A DNA stretch of 64,000 nucleotides from positions 806,001-870,000 of the forward strand of contig NZ_CP094526.1 of assembly GCF_029910095.1 (NCBI RefSeq). The letters run 5' to 3'. Below, piece by piece: positions 1-8,847 of the stretch. The notes beneath the pieces are model-generated. The model worked only from the letters and a program-made list of their open reading frames with translations. It made no database searches and was not told the origin of the DNA. Origin of the DNA: Bradyrhizobium sp. ISRA464 (GTDB taxonomy: Bacteria > Pseudomonadota > Alphaproteobacteria > Rhizobiales > Xanthobacteraceae). How positions within the stretch are numbered: the first letter of the stretch is position 1; the number at the start of each line of letters is the position of its first letter. The position numbers were made by a program, and so were the translations under genes.

Positions 1-1370
1 TCCTCGTCGCGGATCGGATCGCGCGCGGCGACGATCGCTGCCTGCTTGACCAGTCGAGACGTCGTCAGCACGGCCTCGACCTCGGCCGCGGAGATGTTCT
101 CGCCGGCGCGCCGCACCAGGTGCTTCAGGCGGTCGACGAACACGAAGGCGCCGTCATCGTGCTGCCAGGCGCTGTCGCCGGTGTGGAACCAGCCGCCGCG
201 CCGCGCCTGCTCGGTGGCCTCCGGGTCTTTCAAATAGCCTGAGAAGAAGCCGCGCCGCGGCGTTGCGTCGGAGTGGCGCACGCAGAGTTCGCCAATCATG
301 CCTTTCGGCACTGCATTGCCATCGGCATCCAGAATCGTCATCTCGAGGCCGGGCTCGCTGCGGCCGATGGTGTTGGTCTCGAGATGCCGCGGCTCGACCG
401 TGTTGAACGGGCTGCGTCCGGTCTCCGTCATGCCCCAGCCCTCGACGAAGGGAATGCCGAAGCGCGCGCGGGCGCTCGCGCGCTGCTCGGGATTGGCACC
501 GACGCCCATCGAAAAGCGCAGCGCGTGGGCGTTCTCGTCCGGCGTCTCGGGCTGGGCGAGCAGGGCCGCGACGATCACGCCGAGATAATGCAGCACCGTT
601 GCCCGGCAGGTGACGATGTCGCGCCAGGCGAACTTTGCATTGAAACGCTCCGGCAGGATCAGGCAGCCACCGGTCAGCATCATCGCCATCGTCGTCAGCG
701 TGAGGCCGGCCATGTGGAACAGCGGCAGCGGACTGTACAGGCGCTCGGTGCCGACATGATAGGTCGCCTCGCCGCCGCGGCTTGCGTACCAGCGGCCGGC
801 GCCGACCACGTATTCGTTGGTGAGAATGCATCCCTTTGGCCGCGCCGTCGTGCCGGAGGTGTAGAGCAGCGCGGCCTCGGTGTCGCTTCCGGGATCGTCG
901 GCGCGCGGCGGCGGCCGCTTCGTCAGCGGGATTCGCGTCACGCTCACGCCGAGATCGTCGCCCGACACCGCAAGCAGCGGCACCGCGCCGCCCAGCGCCT
1001 TCTGCAATTCCTTCTGATCAGGCAGCGTGACGATCAGATCAGGCTCGGCATGCGCGATCAGATATTCGATTTCCGCTGCGCGGTAGGCCGGATTAATCGG
1101 AACGATCGAGACGCCGAGGCCGTTGAGCGCCAGCCAATGCACGATGAAATCAGGCCGGTTCTCCAGCAACAGGCAGGCGCGGTGTCCGTGGCCGAAGCCG
1201 GCCGCGCGGTACTGATCGCGCAGCGCACAGACCTGCCGCGCAATGTCGCCATAGGACAGCTCGATGCCATCGGGAAAATAGGCGCGATCGGGACGCGCGG
1301 GAATGCAAAGGAAGGATCTGAACGCCGCAGCATCGGCAGTCGCAGCGAACACGCTGAACACGGTGTACAT
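1..1370 (-). CDS. AMP-dependent acyl-CoA synthetase/ligase, C-terminus cut by window edge
   Basis: Adenylate-forming enzyme of the ANL superfamily, expected to activate a carboxylic acid to its CoA thioester through an acyl-AMP. About 456 residues are visible. The ATP-binding loop YTSGTTARPKG lies near residues 170-180, followed by GWGMTETG and WFHTGDSAW, which are typical ANL motifs. The last part of the C-terminal lid, with the catalytic lysine, lies beyond position 1. The ATG at 1370 is chosen because GAGGGAA lies upstream and no in-frame start was found further up. The gene is divergent from the metallo-hydrolase at 1560 and shares a 190-bp intergenic region with a palindrome. The acid substrate cannot be read from the sequence. 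Confidence 0.9.
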   Translation of the reverse strand, partial: MYTVFSVFAATADAAAFRSFLCIPARPDRAYFPDGIELSYGDIARQVCALRDQYRAAGFGHGHRACLLLENRPDFIVHWLALNGLGVSIVPINPAYRAAEIEYLIAHAEPDLIVTLPDQKELQKALGGAVPLLAVSGDDLGVSVTRIPLTKRPPPRADDPGSDTEAALLYTSGTTARPKGCILTNEYVVGAGRWYASRGGEATYHVGTERLYSPLPLFHMAGLTLTTMAMMLTGGCLILPERFNAKFAWRDIVTCRATVLHYLGVIVAALLAQPETPDENAHALRFSMGVGANPEQRASARARFGIPFVEGWGMTETGRSPFNTVEPRHLETNTIGRSEPGLEMTILDADGNAVPKGMIGELCVRHSDATPRRGFFSGYLKDPEATEQARRGGWFHTGDSAWQHDDGAFVFVDRLKHLVRRAGENISAAEVEAVLTTSRLVKQAAIVAARDPIRDE

Positions 1371-1508
1371 CGTGGCGTCGTTTCCCTCGGGTGGCCGCGA
1401 GTCGATGTCAACGATGCCGGTCGACGAGAGCTGCTTCGTTGAGCGCGTTGCCGCGATCGCGGCGTTGCGCGGAAGCTATAAGGGAGATTAATCTGCTGTC
1501 AAATCCAT

Positions 1509-1531
1509 TATGAGTTTCCATAAAACTCATA
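1509..1531. promoter_or_regulatory. 9-bp perfect palindrome, candidate operator
   Basis: TATGAGTTT (1509-1517) and AAACTCATA (1523-1531) are perfect inverted arms around 5 nt. The palindrome lies in an AT-rich spot between the divergent acyl-CoA ligase (start 1370) and the hydrolase (start 1560), about 30 bp upstream of the latter. Its size and symmetry fit a dimeric repressor site, for example of the TetR, GntR or MarR type. No regulator gene is adjacent inside the window, so the binding protein is unknown. Confidence 0.55.
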
Positions 1532-1559
1532 TGTAGTTTGAGGCATCAGGGGTGACGTG

Positions 1560-2321
1560 ATGAAGATGCATATGTTGTCGGGCGGCCGGCTCAGGATGGC
1601 GAAGCGGACCTATCTGCCCGACGCCGCGCGTGGTGAGATGTTCGAGCTTCCGGTGTCATGCGCGCTCATCCGGCACGCTCAGGGCAATGTGCTGTTCGAT
1701 ACCGGATGTCATCCCGACGTTGCGACCGATCTCGAAGGTCGGCTCGGCACGCTCGCCAAGTACATGAATCCGATCATGCCAGCGGGCGATCATGTGCTGA
1801 CGAGTCTCAAGGCGGTCGGCCTCGGCCCCCACGACATCGATGTCGTGATCTGTTCCCACCTGCACACCGATCATTGCGGCTGCAACGCCTTCTTCAAGAA
1901 GGCGACGATTTTCGTCCACGCGCTCGAGATCGAGGCTGCGAATGCGCCTGATGCGTTCGATCGCGGATACATCAAGGCGGATTGGGATCATCCGCTGAAG
2001 ATGGAAATCTTCGACCGGCAGACGGACGTGTTCGGCGACGGCAAGCTGACCCTGATCCCGCTGCCCGGACACTCCAAGGGAACGACCGGCGCGCTGGTCA
2101 AGCTCGACAAGAGCGGCGAATTCCTGCTCGCTTCCGACGCGCTGAGCGTGCGCGCGAATCTCGACCAGCGAACTTCCCCGAGGAATAGCCTCGATGTCGA
2201 TCAGTTCCTGAAATCGCTCGACGAGATCGCGAAGCTCGAGGCCGCCGGCGTCAAGATCATCTGCGGCCACGACGATGCGCAGTGGGCGAGCCTGCGAAAG
2301 GGGCCGGACGCCTATGCGTAA
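1560..2321 (+). CDS. MBL-fold hydrolase, AHL-lactonase-like
   Basis: Metallo-beta-lactamase-fold hydrolase of 253 residues with a complete dinuclear metal site. SHLHTDHCG supplies H100, H102, D104 and H105, PGHSKG supplies H171, ASDA supplies D193, and a final histidine is in CGHDD. Size and motif spacing match the AiiA/AttM branch of N-acyl-homoserine lactonases, but many relatives act on other lactones or esters, so the substrate is open. GTG at 1557 directly precedes ATG at 1560. ATG is preferred, with AGGGG upstream. An SDR gene follows after 92 bp in the same direction and may be co-transcribed. The enzyme is probably cytoplasmic, as no signal peptide is seen. Confidence 0.85.
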   Translation: MKMHMLSGGRLRMAKRTYLPDAARGEMFELPVSCALIRHAQGNVLFDTGCHPDVATDLEGRLGTLAKYMNPIMPAGDHVLTSLKAVGLGPHDIDVVICSHLHTDHCGCNAFFKKATIFVHALEIEAANAPDAFDRGYIKADWDHPLKMEIFDRQTDVFGDGKLTLIPLPGHSKGTTGALVKLDKSGEFLLASDALSVRANLDQRTSPRNSLDVDQFLKSLDEIAKLEAAGVKIICGHDDAQWASLRKGPDAYA

Positions 2322-2413
2322 GGGCCTTGCTGATTTGCAGGTATTTCTCCGCGCGATGTGGTATCCGACGGTCCGGAATTGAACTGGACCAGAACAACAA
2401 AAAGGAAACGCAG

Positions 2414-3196
2414 ATGTCGAAGGAAGGTTTGTGCGCGATCGTGACCGGGTCCGCATCGGGGCTCGGTGCTGCTACGGCGCAAATCCTCGCCACGGACGGC
2501 GCGCGCATCATCATCAACTATTCCAACAGCAAGGCGGAGGCTGAGGCGACCGCGGAAGCCTGCCGCAAGCAGGGCGCCGAGGTGCTGGTGGTGCAGGGCG
2601 ACGTCTCGCGCGACGAGGACTGCAAGAAGATTGCCGCCGCGGCGCAAGGTTGGGGCCGGCTCGACGTGCTGGTCAACAATGCCGGCACCACCAAGCATGT
2701 GCCGCATCACGATCTCGACGGGCTGTCGGCGGAAGACTTCCAGCGCATCTATGCCGTCAACACCATCGGCCCGTTCCAGATGGTCCGCGCCGCGCGTGCG
2801 CTGCTGGAAACCGGCGCGAAGGCATCAGGCCGGCCGTCGGCGGTGGTGAACGTCTCCTCGATCGCCGGCATTTCCGGCGGTGGTTCGTCGGTCGCCTATG
2901 CCGCGAGCAAGGGCGCGCTCAACACCATGACGCAGTCGCTGGCGCGCGCGCTGGCGCCCCTGATCCGCGTCAACACGGTTTGCCCGGGCTATATCGATAC
3001 GCCGTGGTTCACCAAGGGCCGCGGCGAGGCGGGCGCCAAGCAGGTGCGCGATGCCGTGGTGGCGCGGGTGCCGCTGAAGGTCGCGTCGACGGCGGAGGAT
3101 ATCGCCAACCTGGTCTGCTTCCTGGCAAGCCCGGCGTCGAGCAACATGACCGGTGAGTTCGTTCGCATGGACGCCGGCATGCATTTGATTCAGTAA
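2414..3196 (+). CDS. SDR family oxidoreductase (classical)
   Basis: Classical short-chain dehydrogenase/reductase of 260 residues. The cofactor motif TGSASGLG lies near residues 11-18, and NNAG, a catalytic serine in NVSSIAG and the YAASK active-site motif are all present, so it should be catalytically competent with NAD(P)H. The ATG at 2414 is used because AAAGGAAACG precedes it. An open frame extends upstream but shows no SDR similarity. The gene follows the MBL hydrolase and may act on the alcohol or ketone derived from the same substrate. That link is inferred only from proximity. Confidence 0.88.
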   Translation: MSKEGLCAIVTGSASGLGAATAQILATDGARIIINYSNSKAEAEATAEACRKQGAEVLVVQGDVSRDEDCKKIAAAAQGWGRLDVLVNNAGTTKHVPHHDLDGLSAEDFQRIYAVNTIGPFQMVRAARALLETGAKASGRPSAVVNVSSIAGISGGGSSVAYAASKGALNTMTQSLARALAPLIRVNTVCPGYIDTPWFTKGRGEAGAKQVRDAVVARVPLKVASTAEDIANLVCFLASPASSNMTGEFVRMDAGMHLIQ

Positions 3197-3298
3197 AGGC
3201 GTCTCTGTGGATGGCAGGACATAGCCGAGAGACAGCGTCGCTTCCGCAGGCTTATGCCCGGCCATCCATCGTCCCGCTGAGCCGTTGCAAAGACGTAA

Positions 3299-3321
3299 AT
3301 GCCCGGGACAAGCCCGGGCAT
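3299..3321. repeat. Intergenic palindromic repeat (CCCGGG hairpin)
   Basis: ATGCCCGGG (3299-3307) and CCCGGGCAT (3313-3321) form a 9-bp stem with a 5-nt loop and are followed by GACG. A similar hairpin with the same GACG flank lies near 23831-23850. It lies between the convergent SDR and glsB-like genes. There is no T-tract, so it reads as a REP-like repeat rather than a clear terminator. Confidence 0.6.
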
Positions 3322-3352
3322 GACGTTGTTGAAGCGGTCTTCGCGCCTGCTC

Positions 3353-3631
3353 TTATTTGTTGCCGGGATCGGAGACCACGCCCGCCGCGACCAGCCGGTT
3401 CCAGATGAACAGCACCACCAGCGCGCCGATCGTGGCGGTGATGAAGCCGGCGCCCTGCTCGGGACCGTAATGGCCGATCGCCTGGCCGACCCAGGTTGCG
3501 AGAAACGCACCGGCGATGCCGAGCACTGTGGTGAGAATGAAGCCGCTTGGATTGTTCGGCCCCGGCGACAGGAACCGCGCGATGATCCCTGCGACAAAGC
3601 CGACGATGATGACCCAGATGATGCCGCCCAT
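3353..3631 (-). CDS. GlsB/YeaQ/YmgE family small membrane protein
   Basis: Protein of 92 residues made almost entirely of three hydrophobic helices with glycine-rich turns. It starts MGGIIWVIIVGFVAGIIARF and contains FILTTVLGIAGAFLATWVG, which is the usual pattern of the transglycosylase-associated GlsB/YeaQ family. The family is often stress-induced, and its biochemical role is not settled. Length is normal for the family. The following minus-strand gene upstream (DUF937/YidB-like) is also a surface or stress-type protein, but the two are separate units. Confidence 0.9.
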   Translation of the reverse strand: MGGIIWVIIVGFVAGIIARFLSPGPNNPSGFILTTVLGIAGAFLATWVGQAIGHYGPEQGAGFITATIGALVVLFIWNRLVAAGVVSDPGNK

Positions 3632-3669
3632 GTCAGTGGTCCTCCTCGGATGGAATCAAACCGCCGCCG

Positions 3670-4272
3670 TCACAGCCTGCCGTGCAGTTCGTCGCCGCTC
3701 GGCAGCCGCCCGTCCGGCGTCAGGTGATTGATCACGTCGGGCAGATACTGGCTCAGGCCCTGCAGCAAATCGTCGCGCGACATGCCGCTCTGCGATGCCA
3801 ACGAATCGATCTGGTCGGCGCCGAGCGCGTTGGCGAGATCGCCAGGCGAGATCTGCTTGTTGGGACCGTTGCTGACCCAGGAATTTGCCGCGTCGCCATG
3901 CCCCGTCTGCTGAAGTTGGTTGAGCAGGTCGCCGAGGCCGCCGCTCAGCACAGTGCCGGCCGCGCCGCCTGCGAGCAGTCCGCCGAGGCCGCTCTTGAGC
4001 ACATCAGAGAGTCCGCCGCCGGACCCGCCGGGAAGTCCCGCGGTCACGTTGCCGGGGAGCGGCGGAGCCTGTGACGGCGTCGGTGCCGGCGCTGCGGTAC
4101 CCGGCTGGTTGCTGCCGGTGAAATGCTTGACGGCTTTCCAGGCAAGCAGCGCCAGGATGGCCATCGTCATCGGCGACATTCCCCCACCACTGGAGCTGTC
4201 GGATTGTGTGCTTGGCGCACTCGGACCGCGGGGCCCGTTCTGCATGCCGTTGAGTACGTCGAGTAAACCCAT
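3670..4272 (-). CDS. DUF937/YidB-family protein
   Basis: Protein of 200 residues beginning MGLLDVLNGMQ. A short hydrophobic stretch (MTMAILALLAWKAVKHF) lies near residue 35, followed by a Pro-rich linker, a Gly-rich segment with GGLGGLLAGGAAGTV, and a C-terminal region with ISPGDLANALGADQIDSLA and LLQGLSQYLPDVINHLTPDGRLP. This last region is the conserved signature of the YidB/DUF937 family. Function is unknown. The ATG at 4272 is preceded by AGGAGAC. The longer upstream open frame is rejected because it has no family similarity and lacks a ribosome site. Confidence 0.87.
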   Translation of the reverse strand: MGLLDVLNGMQNGPRGPSAPSTQSDSSSGGGMSPMTMAILALLAWKAVKHFTGSNQPGTAAPAPTPSQAPPLPGNVTAGLPGGSGGGLSDVLKSGLGGLLAGGAAGTVLSGGLGDLLNQLQQTGHGDAANSWVSNGPNKQISPGDLANALGADQIDSLASQSGMSRDDLLQGLSQYLPDVINHLTPDGRLPSGDELHGRL

Positions 4273-4423
4273 GATTGTCTCCTGCAGCAACCGTGCCCCG
4301 CGGCAGAAACATAACGGCCGCTCGTGACGGTTACAAGGCGGGGCGTTGGCAACCAGCGGCGCGGTCGATAGGCAGCCAATGCCAGGTCTGCTATCGAGCT
4401 TTGATGAACGGATGTTCGGCGAG

Positions 4424-5428
4424 ATGAACAACGACCGGCCGATCGGCATTGCGGGCGCCGGCAGCATCGGCTGCTTCGTCGGCGGCATGCTGGCGGCGTC
4501 CGGCCGCCGCGTCGCACTGCTGGCGCGGCCGCGCGTGGTCGAGGAAATCACGGCCCGCGGCTTGCGGGTCACCGATGTCGACCGCTCCGAGCAGGTTGTC
4601 GCAGCGGACCGCCTCACGCTGTCCGACGATCCGTCGATCTTGCGCGATGCTCAGGTGGTGCTGGTCACGGTGAAGAGCGCCGATACACGCGAGATGGCCG
4701 ACCTCATCGCGCGCCATGCACCGTCCGATATCGTGGTGATCAGTTTGCAAAACGGCGTCGGCAATGTGCCGCTGCTGCGCGAGCGGCTGCCGGGCCGGAG
4801 CGTGCTCGGCGGCATGGTGCCGTTCAACGTGGTCCCGTTCGGCGACGGCCGCTTCCATCGCTCGACCTCGGGCGACATCGTGATCGCCCGTGACGACGCC
4901 GGCACCGCCGCACGTCTGTCGGCGCCGGGCCTTGCCATCCGCGCGACCTCCGACATCGACGGCGTGCGGTGGGGCAAGCTGATCGTCAATCTCAACAATG
5001 CGCTGAACGCGCTCTCCAACATTCCGCTGCGCCAGCAACTCGCGCAACGCGACTGGCGGCGCCTGCTCGCCGATCAGATGGCGGAGGGAATGGCCGCCGT
5101 CCGCGCCGAAGGCATCACGCCGGTGTCGCCGACGCCGCTGCCCTCGAGCTGCATGCCGCCTTTGCTGCGGCTGCCGGACCCGCTGTTTACGATGCTGCTC
5201 GGCCGCACCATGAAGATCGATCCCGAGGCGCGCTCCTCGATGTGGGAGGATCTGCAACGCGGCCGCCGCACCGAGATCGATTATCTGCAGGGCGTGATCA
5301 CCGCGATCGCCGATCGCCGCGGGCTTGACGTGCCGTTGTCGCGCCGTGTCATTCAACTGATCCGGACAGCGGAGGCCGACGGCAAGGGCTCGCCGGGGCT
5401 GACGCCGCAGCAGATCCGCGCGGCGTAG
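4424..5428 (+). CDS. Ketopantoate reductase-like (2-dehydropantoate 2-reductase family)
   Basis: NADPH-dependent reductase of the ApbA/PanE family, about 334 residues. The Rossmann motif GAGSIGCFVGGMLA is at the very N-terminus, VTVKSADT and SLQNGVGN follow, and the C-terminal helical domain contains the conserved WGKLIVNLNNALNAL segment with the catalytic lysine. It may make pantoate in CoA synthesis, but many paralogues in this group act on other 2-oxo acids. The start is uncertain: ATG 4424 places the Rossmann motif 6 residues in, and ATG 4412 is an alternative. No partner pan genes are adjacent. Confidence 0.86.
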   Translation: MNNDRPIGIAGAGSIGCFVGGMLAASGRRVALLARPRVVEEITARGLRVTDVDRSEQVVAADRLTLSDDPSILRDAQVVLVTVKSADTREMADLIARHAPSDIVVISLQNGVGNVPLLRERLPGRSVLGGMVPFNVVPFGDGRFHRSTSGDIVIARDDAGTAARLSAPGLAIRATSDIDGVRWGKLIVNLNNALNALSNIPLRQQLAQRDWRRLLADQMAEGMAAVRAEGITPVSPTPLPSSCMPPLLRLPDPLFTMLLGRTMKIDPEARSSMWEDLQRGRRTEIDYLQGVITAIADRRGLDVPLSRRVIQLIRTAEADGKGSPGLTPQQIRAA

Positions 5429-5480
5429 GGTTATGATCGCGGTGACACTAGGTGGTGCCGCGTGTGGGAAGGAGGAAGCC

Positions 5481-5687
5481 ATGAAACCGGTTTGCATCGT
5501 GCTTGTCGCGCTTGCGGCGTTCGCTGCGTGGTCTGCGCAGGCCGCGCCACCGACCGTGATCCCGTCGCCGGGCTATGACGCGCGGCTGCAGGAGCAGCGT
5601 GCGCGGATGGCGGCGTCAAGCGAGCGGCCCGTGCCCGCTGCTAGGCACATCGCGCCGCGGCACCACAAGCGTAGCCGCACGCATTGA
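5481..5687 (+). CDS. Small secreted protein, 68 aa
   Basis: Short protein with an N-terminal signal peptide (MKPVCIVLVALAAFAAWSAQA, probable cleavage after AQA) and a mature part of about 47 residues rich in Pro, Arg and His, ending HHKRSRTH. A strong ribosome site GGAGGA precedes ATG 5481. No domain is recognised. It is followed after 43 bp by a CAP-family secreted protein, so both may be exported together. No function is assigned. Confidence 0.65.
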   Translation: MKPVCIVLVALAAFAAWSAQAAPPTVIPSPGYDARLQEQRARMAASSERPVPAARHIAPRHHKRSRTH

Positions 5688-5730
5688 TCCTCTGTAGTTC
5701 TCAGCGACCTCTTGAAAGAGACGTTCCGAA

Positions 5731-6153
5731 ATGAAGTTGTTCGTTCTCGTGCTTGGCTTTGTGCTGGGCCTGACCACCGCTGCAAGCGCGGCCGACTATG
5801 CCGGCGTCCTCAGCGCCTATCGGCGCGCTCACGGCATGTCCAGGGTGAGGCTCGACGCGAAGCTGAATGCGATGGTGTTGCGGCAGGCACGGGCGATGTC
5901 GGCGACCGGCTCGGTGAGCCATTCGGCGGGTGGCAGCTTCTTCTCGCGCATTGCGCCGTTGAAGAAGCAGCGCGCGGCCGAGAATATCGGCGCTGGCTTC
6001 ATCGCCTTCGCCGAGATGCTGAAGCAGTGGCAAAGCTCGGCCGGTCACCGCGAGAACCTGTTGATGCCCGACGCAAAGCGCGTCGGGGTCGCATTCGTGG
6101 ACAATGCGAAGTCGCCGTACCGCAGGTTCTGGGCGATGGTGATCAGCAATTGA
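5731..6153 (+). CDS. CAP/SCP-domain secreted protein
   Basis: Protein of 140 residues with a signal peptide (MKLFVLVLGFVLGLTTAASA) and a CAP (SCP/PR-1) domain. Visible CAP landmarks are an LDAKLNAMVLRQAR helix, VSHSAGG carrying the first histidine, AENIGAG, and GHRENLL carrying the second. Bacterial CAP proteins are exported and may bind lipids, and their roles are mostly unknown. GAGAC lies upstream of ATG 5731. The small secreted protein at 5481 precedes it on the same strand. Confidence 0.88.
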   Translation: MKLFVLVLGFVLGLTTAASAADYAGVLSAYRRAHGMSRVRLDAKLNAMVLRQARAMSATGSVSHSAGGSFFSRIAPLKKQRAAENIGAGFIAFAEMLKQWQSSAGHRENLLMPDAKRVGVAFVDNAKSPYRRFWAMVISN

Positions 6154-6232
6154 TGCCGCGGCGTCTGATCGCGGTTCGCGCCAGCGAGACCCTCGGCTGC
6201 GCCCGTTGCGTGCGGGAGGAATGGGAGAGAGA

Positions 6233-6886
6233 TCAGCTTCGCTTCGCCGGCCGTCCTGGTGTCGATGGCTGAAAAGTGAACAGCTTCTTGAGATCATCGA
6301 GGCTTTGCGACAGTCGCGGCCATTCGCACGAGAATGAGTTCTTGGCGCAGTGCGCAGCCCTGATGCGCGCGGCCTGCTTGACCGGGCTTGCGACCGGGAC
6401 GGGCACGCGTACCGGTTCGCTGCGCATCGTGACCTGGATCCGTTTGTGCTGCGCTTGTTGCTGTGGCGGTTGTTGCTGCTGCTGCTCTTGCTGCAGCTTT
6501 TCCTCTTGCTGAAGCTGCTTGGCGTTGAACGCTGCGACGATGTTCGAGCGACGCTGCTTCTCGAGATAGACGGTATATTCCTGGTCGATCTTCTTCTGCT
6601 CGTCCCGCGTCGGATTGGGACCCGCGATGTCGAAGCTGCGGTCCTGCATGAAGTCGTAATAGGTGTAGCCGCCGCCGGGCTTGCGGCGTCCAGCAAACTT
6701 GGCGTTGCACTCGCCGAGCTGCGCGGTCTTGTCTTCCTTCGTCTTCGCCTTCTCGGCGATATCGGCGCAATCCTCGAAGTCCTTCGGCCCGCTGCGCCAC
6801 CACTGCGCATGCGCGGTCACTGGCGCCAGCTCAAGGCAGGCGGTCACTGCGGCAATGGCAAACGCCGATGAACGGCTCGCAGTCAC
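6233..6886 (-). CDS. Exported protein with polyglutamine linker, function unknown
   Basis: Protein of 217 residues with a probable signal peptide ending near THAQ. Its N-terminal domain holds three cysteines near DCADIAEKAK, GECNAKFAGRRKPGGGYTY. A Gln-rich, probably coiled region of about 25 residues follows, then a basic Val/Pro segment and a C-terminal part with AAHCAKNSFSCEWPRLSQ. The start is a GTG at 6886 with GGGG upstream. The N-terminal pattern recurs in Bradyrhizobium exported proteins of unknown function, from memory. The polyQ tract is a CAG/TTG-type low-complexity repeat that could vary in length between strains. Confidence 0.75.
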   Translation of the reverse strand: MTASRSSAFAIAAVTACLELAPVTAHAQWWRSGPKDFEDCADIAEKAKTKEDKTAQLGECNAKFAGRRKPGGGYTYYDFMQDRSFDIAGPNPTRDEQKKIDQEYTVYLEKQRRSNIVAAFNAKQLQQEEKLQQEQQQQQPPQQQAQHKRIQVTMRSEPVRVPVPVASPVKQAARIRAAHCAKNSFSCEWPRLSQSLDDLKKLFTFQPSTPGRPAKRS

Positions 6887-7181
6887 GAACGAAACCCCGA
6901 TGCAAATCAGCGGTCACGATTTGCGCCAATTTTTGCCATTTTGGGGCAGCTTGTCACGCTGCTTGTAGATGGATTCCAGTTCGCATCCAGGTGTGACGGA
7001 TGGGACACAACGATCAAAATTGACGTGTATTCTCAATATCAAAGGCGGGTTCCCTTGTGTGGAGCCGTCATGCTGCCTTCACAGTGACGAGGAACTTTGA
7101 GACCCCGCTCCGCAATGTCTCCGATTGCCGCGAGAGTTCGCGCGCCGCAAAGCTGCGCCTGGCGGCAGCCCGCGGCCGCGC

Positions 7182-8279
7182 TCACTTCACCCTGTGCAGC
7201 AGCGCGACGAGCTCCGCCTGCCGGTGCGTGCCGGTCTTCTGGAAGATCGACTTGAGCTGGTTGCGGGCGGTGGCGAGCGCAACGCCGGCCTCGCGTGCTG
7301 CGTCCTCGACCGAATCGCCGCGTGCGAGCCGTGCGGCGAGGCGTGCCTGCGCCGGCGTCAGCTCGAAGGTCGCAGCCAGCAGCGCCTGATCGAAGGCGAC
7401 GCTGCCTTCGAGATCGCGGATCAGGAGGATCGCGCGTGCGCCGAGAAACGGCGAGCGTGCCGCGGGAGGCACCGGCTGCATCTGGATCACGATCGGCCGC
7501 CTGTCGAGCCGGCGCACCACGATCGGCGAGGACGGCACCGTGAGCAGGTCCGAGGTGTGGTCGAGCTGATCGATCAACCGGGTCAGGTCGGCATTGGCCT
7601 GCCGGTCGCGGAGCGTCAGGCGGTTGTTGCGGATCGCAAGGTCGTCGCCGAGGCAGGCGCCCGCCTGGCCGTTCGTGCCGATGACGACGCCGAAGCGGCC
7701 GACCGCGATCGCCGCGACCTGGATCAGGCCGAGCGCGCTGGTGATGCCCGAGATCGCGGAGCGGCCGACGACGGTCGACAGCGTCGCGGCCTCCGTCAGC
7801 CGTGTCGACAGCCGTGACAGCGCCTTGACCTCGTCGGCATCGAACATGCCTTGCTTCGGCGAGCGCTGGATGGTCAATCCCCATAGCGCAGGGCCGGCGC
7901 GGAAGCCGACGGCGGCAAACCATTTCAGGCCGAACTCGCCGAGACTGGCGTAGAGCGGATCGCGCAGCATCTCGCGCTCGGACTCGAACAGATCGGCGTC
8001 GGTGACGACATCGGCGCCACCAAGCAGCCGCGGCACGCCGCGCGCCGCGCGGATGTCGGTGAGATGCAGGTTGTTGGGGAAGTAGACCCTGGTGAAATAA
8101 TCGTCGACCGATTCGGTGCGGGGAATGTCCTCGGTGCGGACGTCGCTCTGCAGCATCGCGGCGCCGGTCGCGCCGACGGCAGCGCAGACCTCGTCCATGA
8201 AGGTCGGCCAACGCGCAGGATCGAGAACCACGTCTCCGAGGCGCGCGGTCACATCGTCAAGCTTGCGCAGGTCGACCAA
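7182..8279 (-). CDS. LuxR-family transcriptional regulator
   Basis: Protein of 365 residues. The C-terminal 60 residues form a LuxR/GerE-type helix-turn-helix (FELTPAQARLAARLARGDS, then EDAAREAGVALATARNQLKSIFQK). The long N-terminal region resembles the sensor part of other alphaproteobacterial LuxR proteins of this length and is not an AHL-binding domain by eye. The apparent start is TTG at 8279, with GAGGGTGAG just upstream and a stop codon directly above it in frame, so the protein cannot begin much earlier. The gene stands alone with about 300 bp of gene-free DNA below and 570 bp above. The target is unknown. Confidence 0.85.
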   Translation of the reverse strand: MVDLRKLDDVTARLGDVVLDPARWPTFMDEVCAAVGATGAAMLQSDVRTEDIPRTESVDDYFTRVYFPNNLHLTDIRAARGVPRLLGGADVVTDADLFESEREMLRDPLYASLGEFGLKWFAAVGFRAGPALWGLTIQRSPKQGMFDADEVKALSRLSTRLTEAATLSTVVGRSAISGITSALGLIQVAAIAVGRFGVVIGTNGQAGACLGDDLAIRNNRLTLRDRQANADLTRLIDQLDHTSDLLTVPSSPIVVRRLDRRPIVIQMQPVPPAARSPFLGARAILLIRDLEGSVAFDQALLAATFELTPAQARLAARLARGDSVEDAAREAGVALATARNQLKSIFQKTGTHRQAELVALLHRVK

Positions 8280-8847
8280 GGCTCACCCTCCGACCGATGC
8301 CAAAACCCTTCGTTTCGCCAGTCAAACCTACCGCGCGTGTATACGCACGGTACCGTGCTTAAGAAAACCGGCGCCGCCGAACTTGCAAGCAAAATCGACG
8401 CCGCGAATGTAGCTGCCGCGCGATATCCTGGAAGCCCGGCGCAACGTGACGGAGGTCACGCAGACGCCCGGCCACGGTCCGCGATGGCTGTCGATCCGGC
8501 TCAACGATCAGGCTGGTTGACGATTTTGGTGTGACGCGCGGGATTGGCGAGATCACCAAAGGCCTGCGCCATGCACCAGAACTATGCGCTCGACATCGTC
8601 AGCCTGCGCTTCGGCTCGATCAAGGACGAGGCGATCGAGTACCTGCCGGCCCGCTGCGCCGCGACCGCGGTTGGGTCGTCATCGAAGCCGGCCGGGCAGG
8701 CGGCGTAGGAACCGGCTCGCGGACGGCGTCCGCAACGTGCGCGGCTGAAATACCTACGACTTCATGCATGCCGGGTGTCGGCGCAGGCTGGCGATCCGGC
8801 GACGGCTCTGCTATGGGAGGGCCACGCCCGTTGGTCTGCGGGCTCGC
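8280..8847. other. Gene-free stretch with possible decayed coding fragment
   Basis: No convincing gene. A 45-codon plus-strand frame at 8571-8708 reads YALDIVSLRFGSIKDE, which recalls the conserved YALD..LRFG segment of NAD-dependent sugar epimerases/dehydratases, but it has no Rossmann domain around it and stops quickly. It may be a pseudogene relic. The rest shows nothing recognisable. Confidence 0.35.

Noticed and set aside
6470..6520. CTG/TTG-rich repeat in the exported protein gene as a possible phase-variation tract
   Set aside because: The units are imperfect and in frame multiples, coding Gln; no sign of frame-switching.
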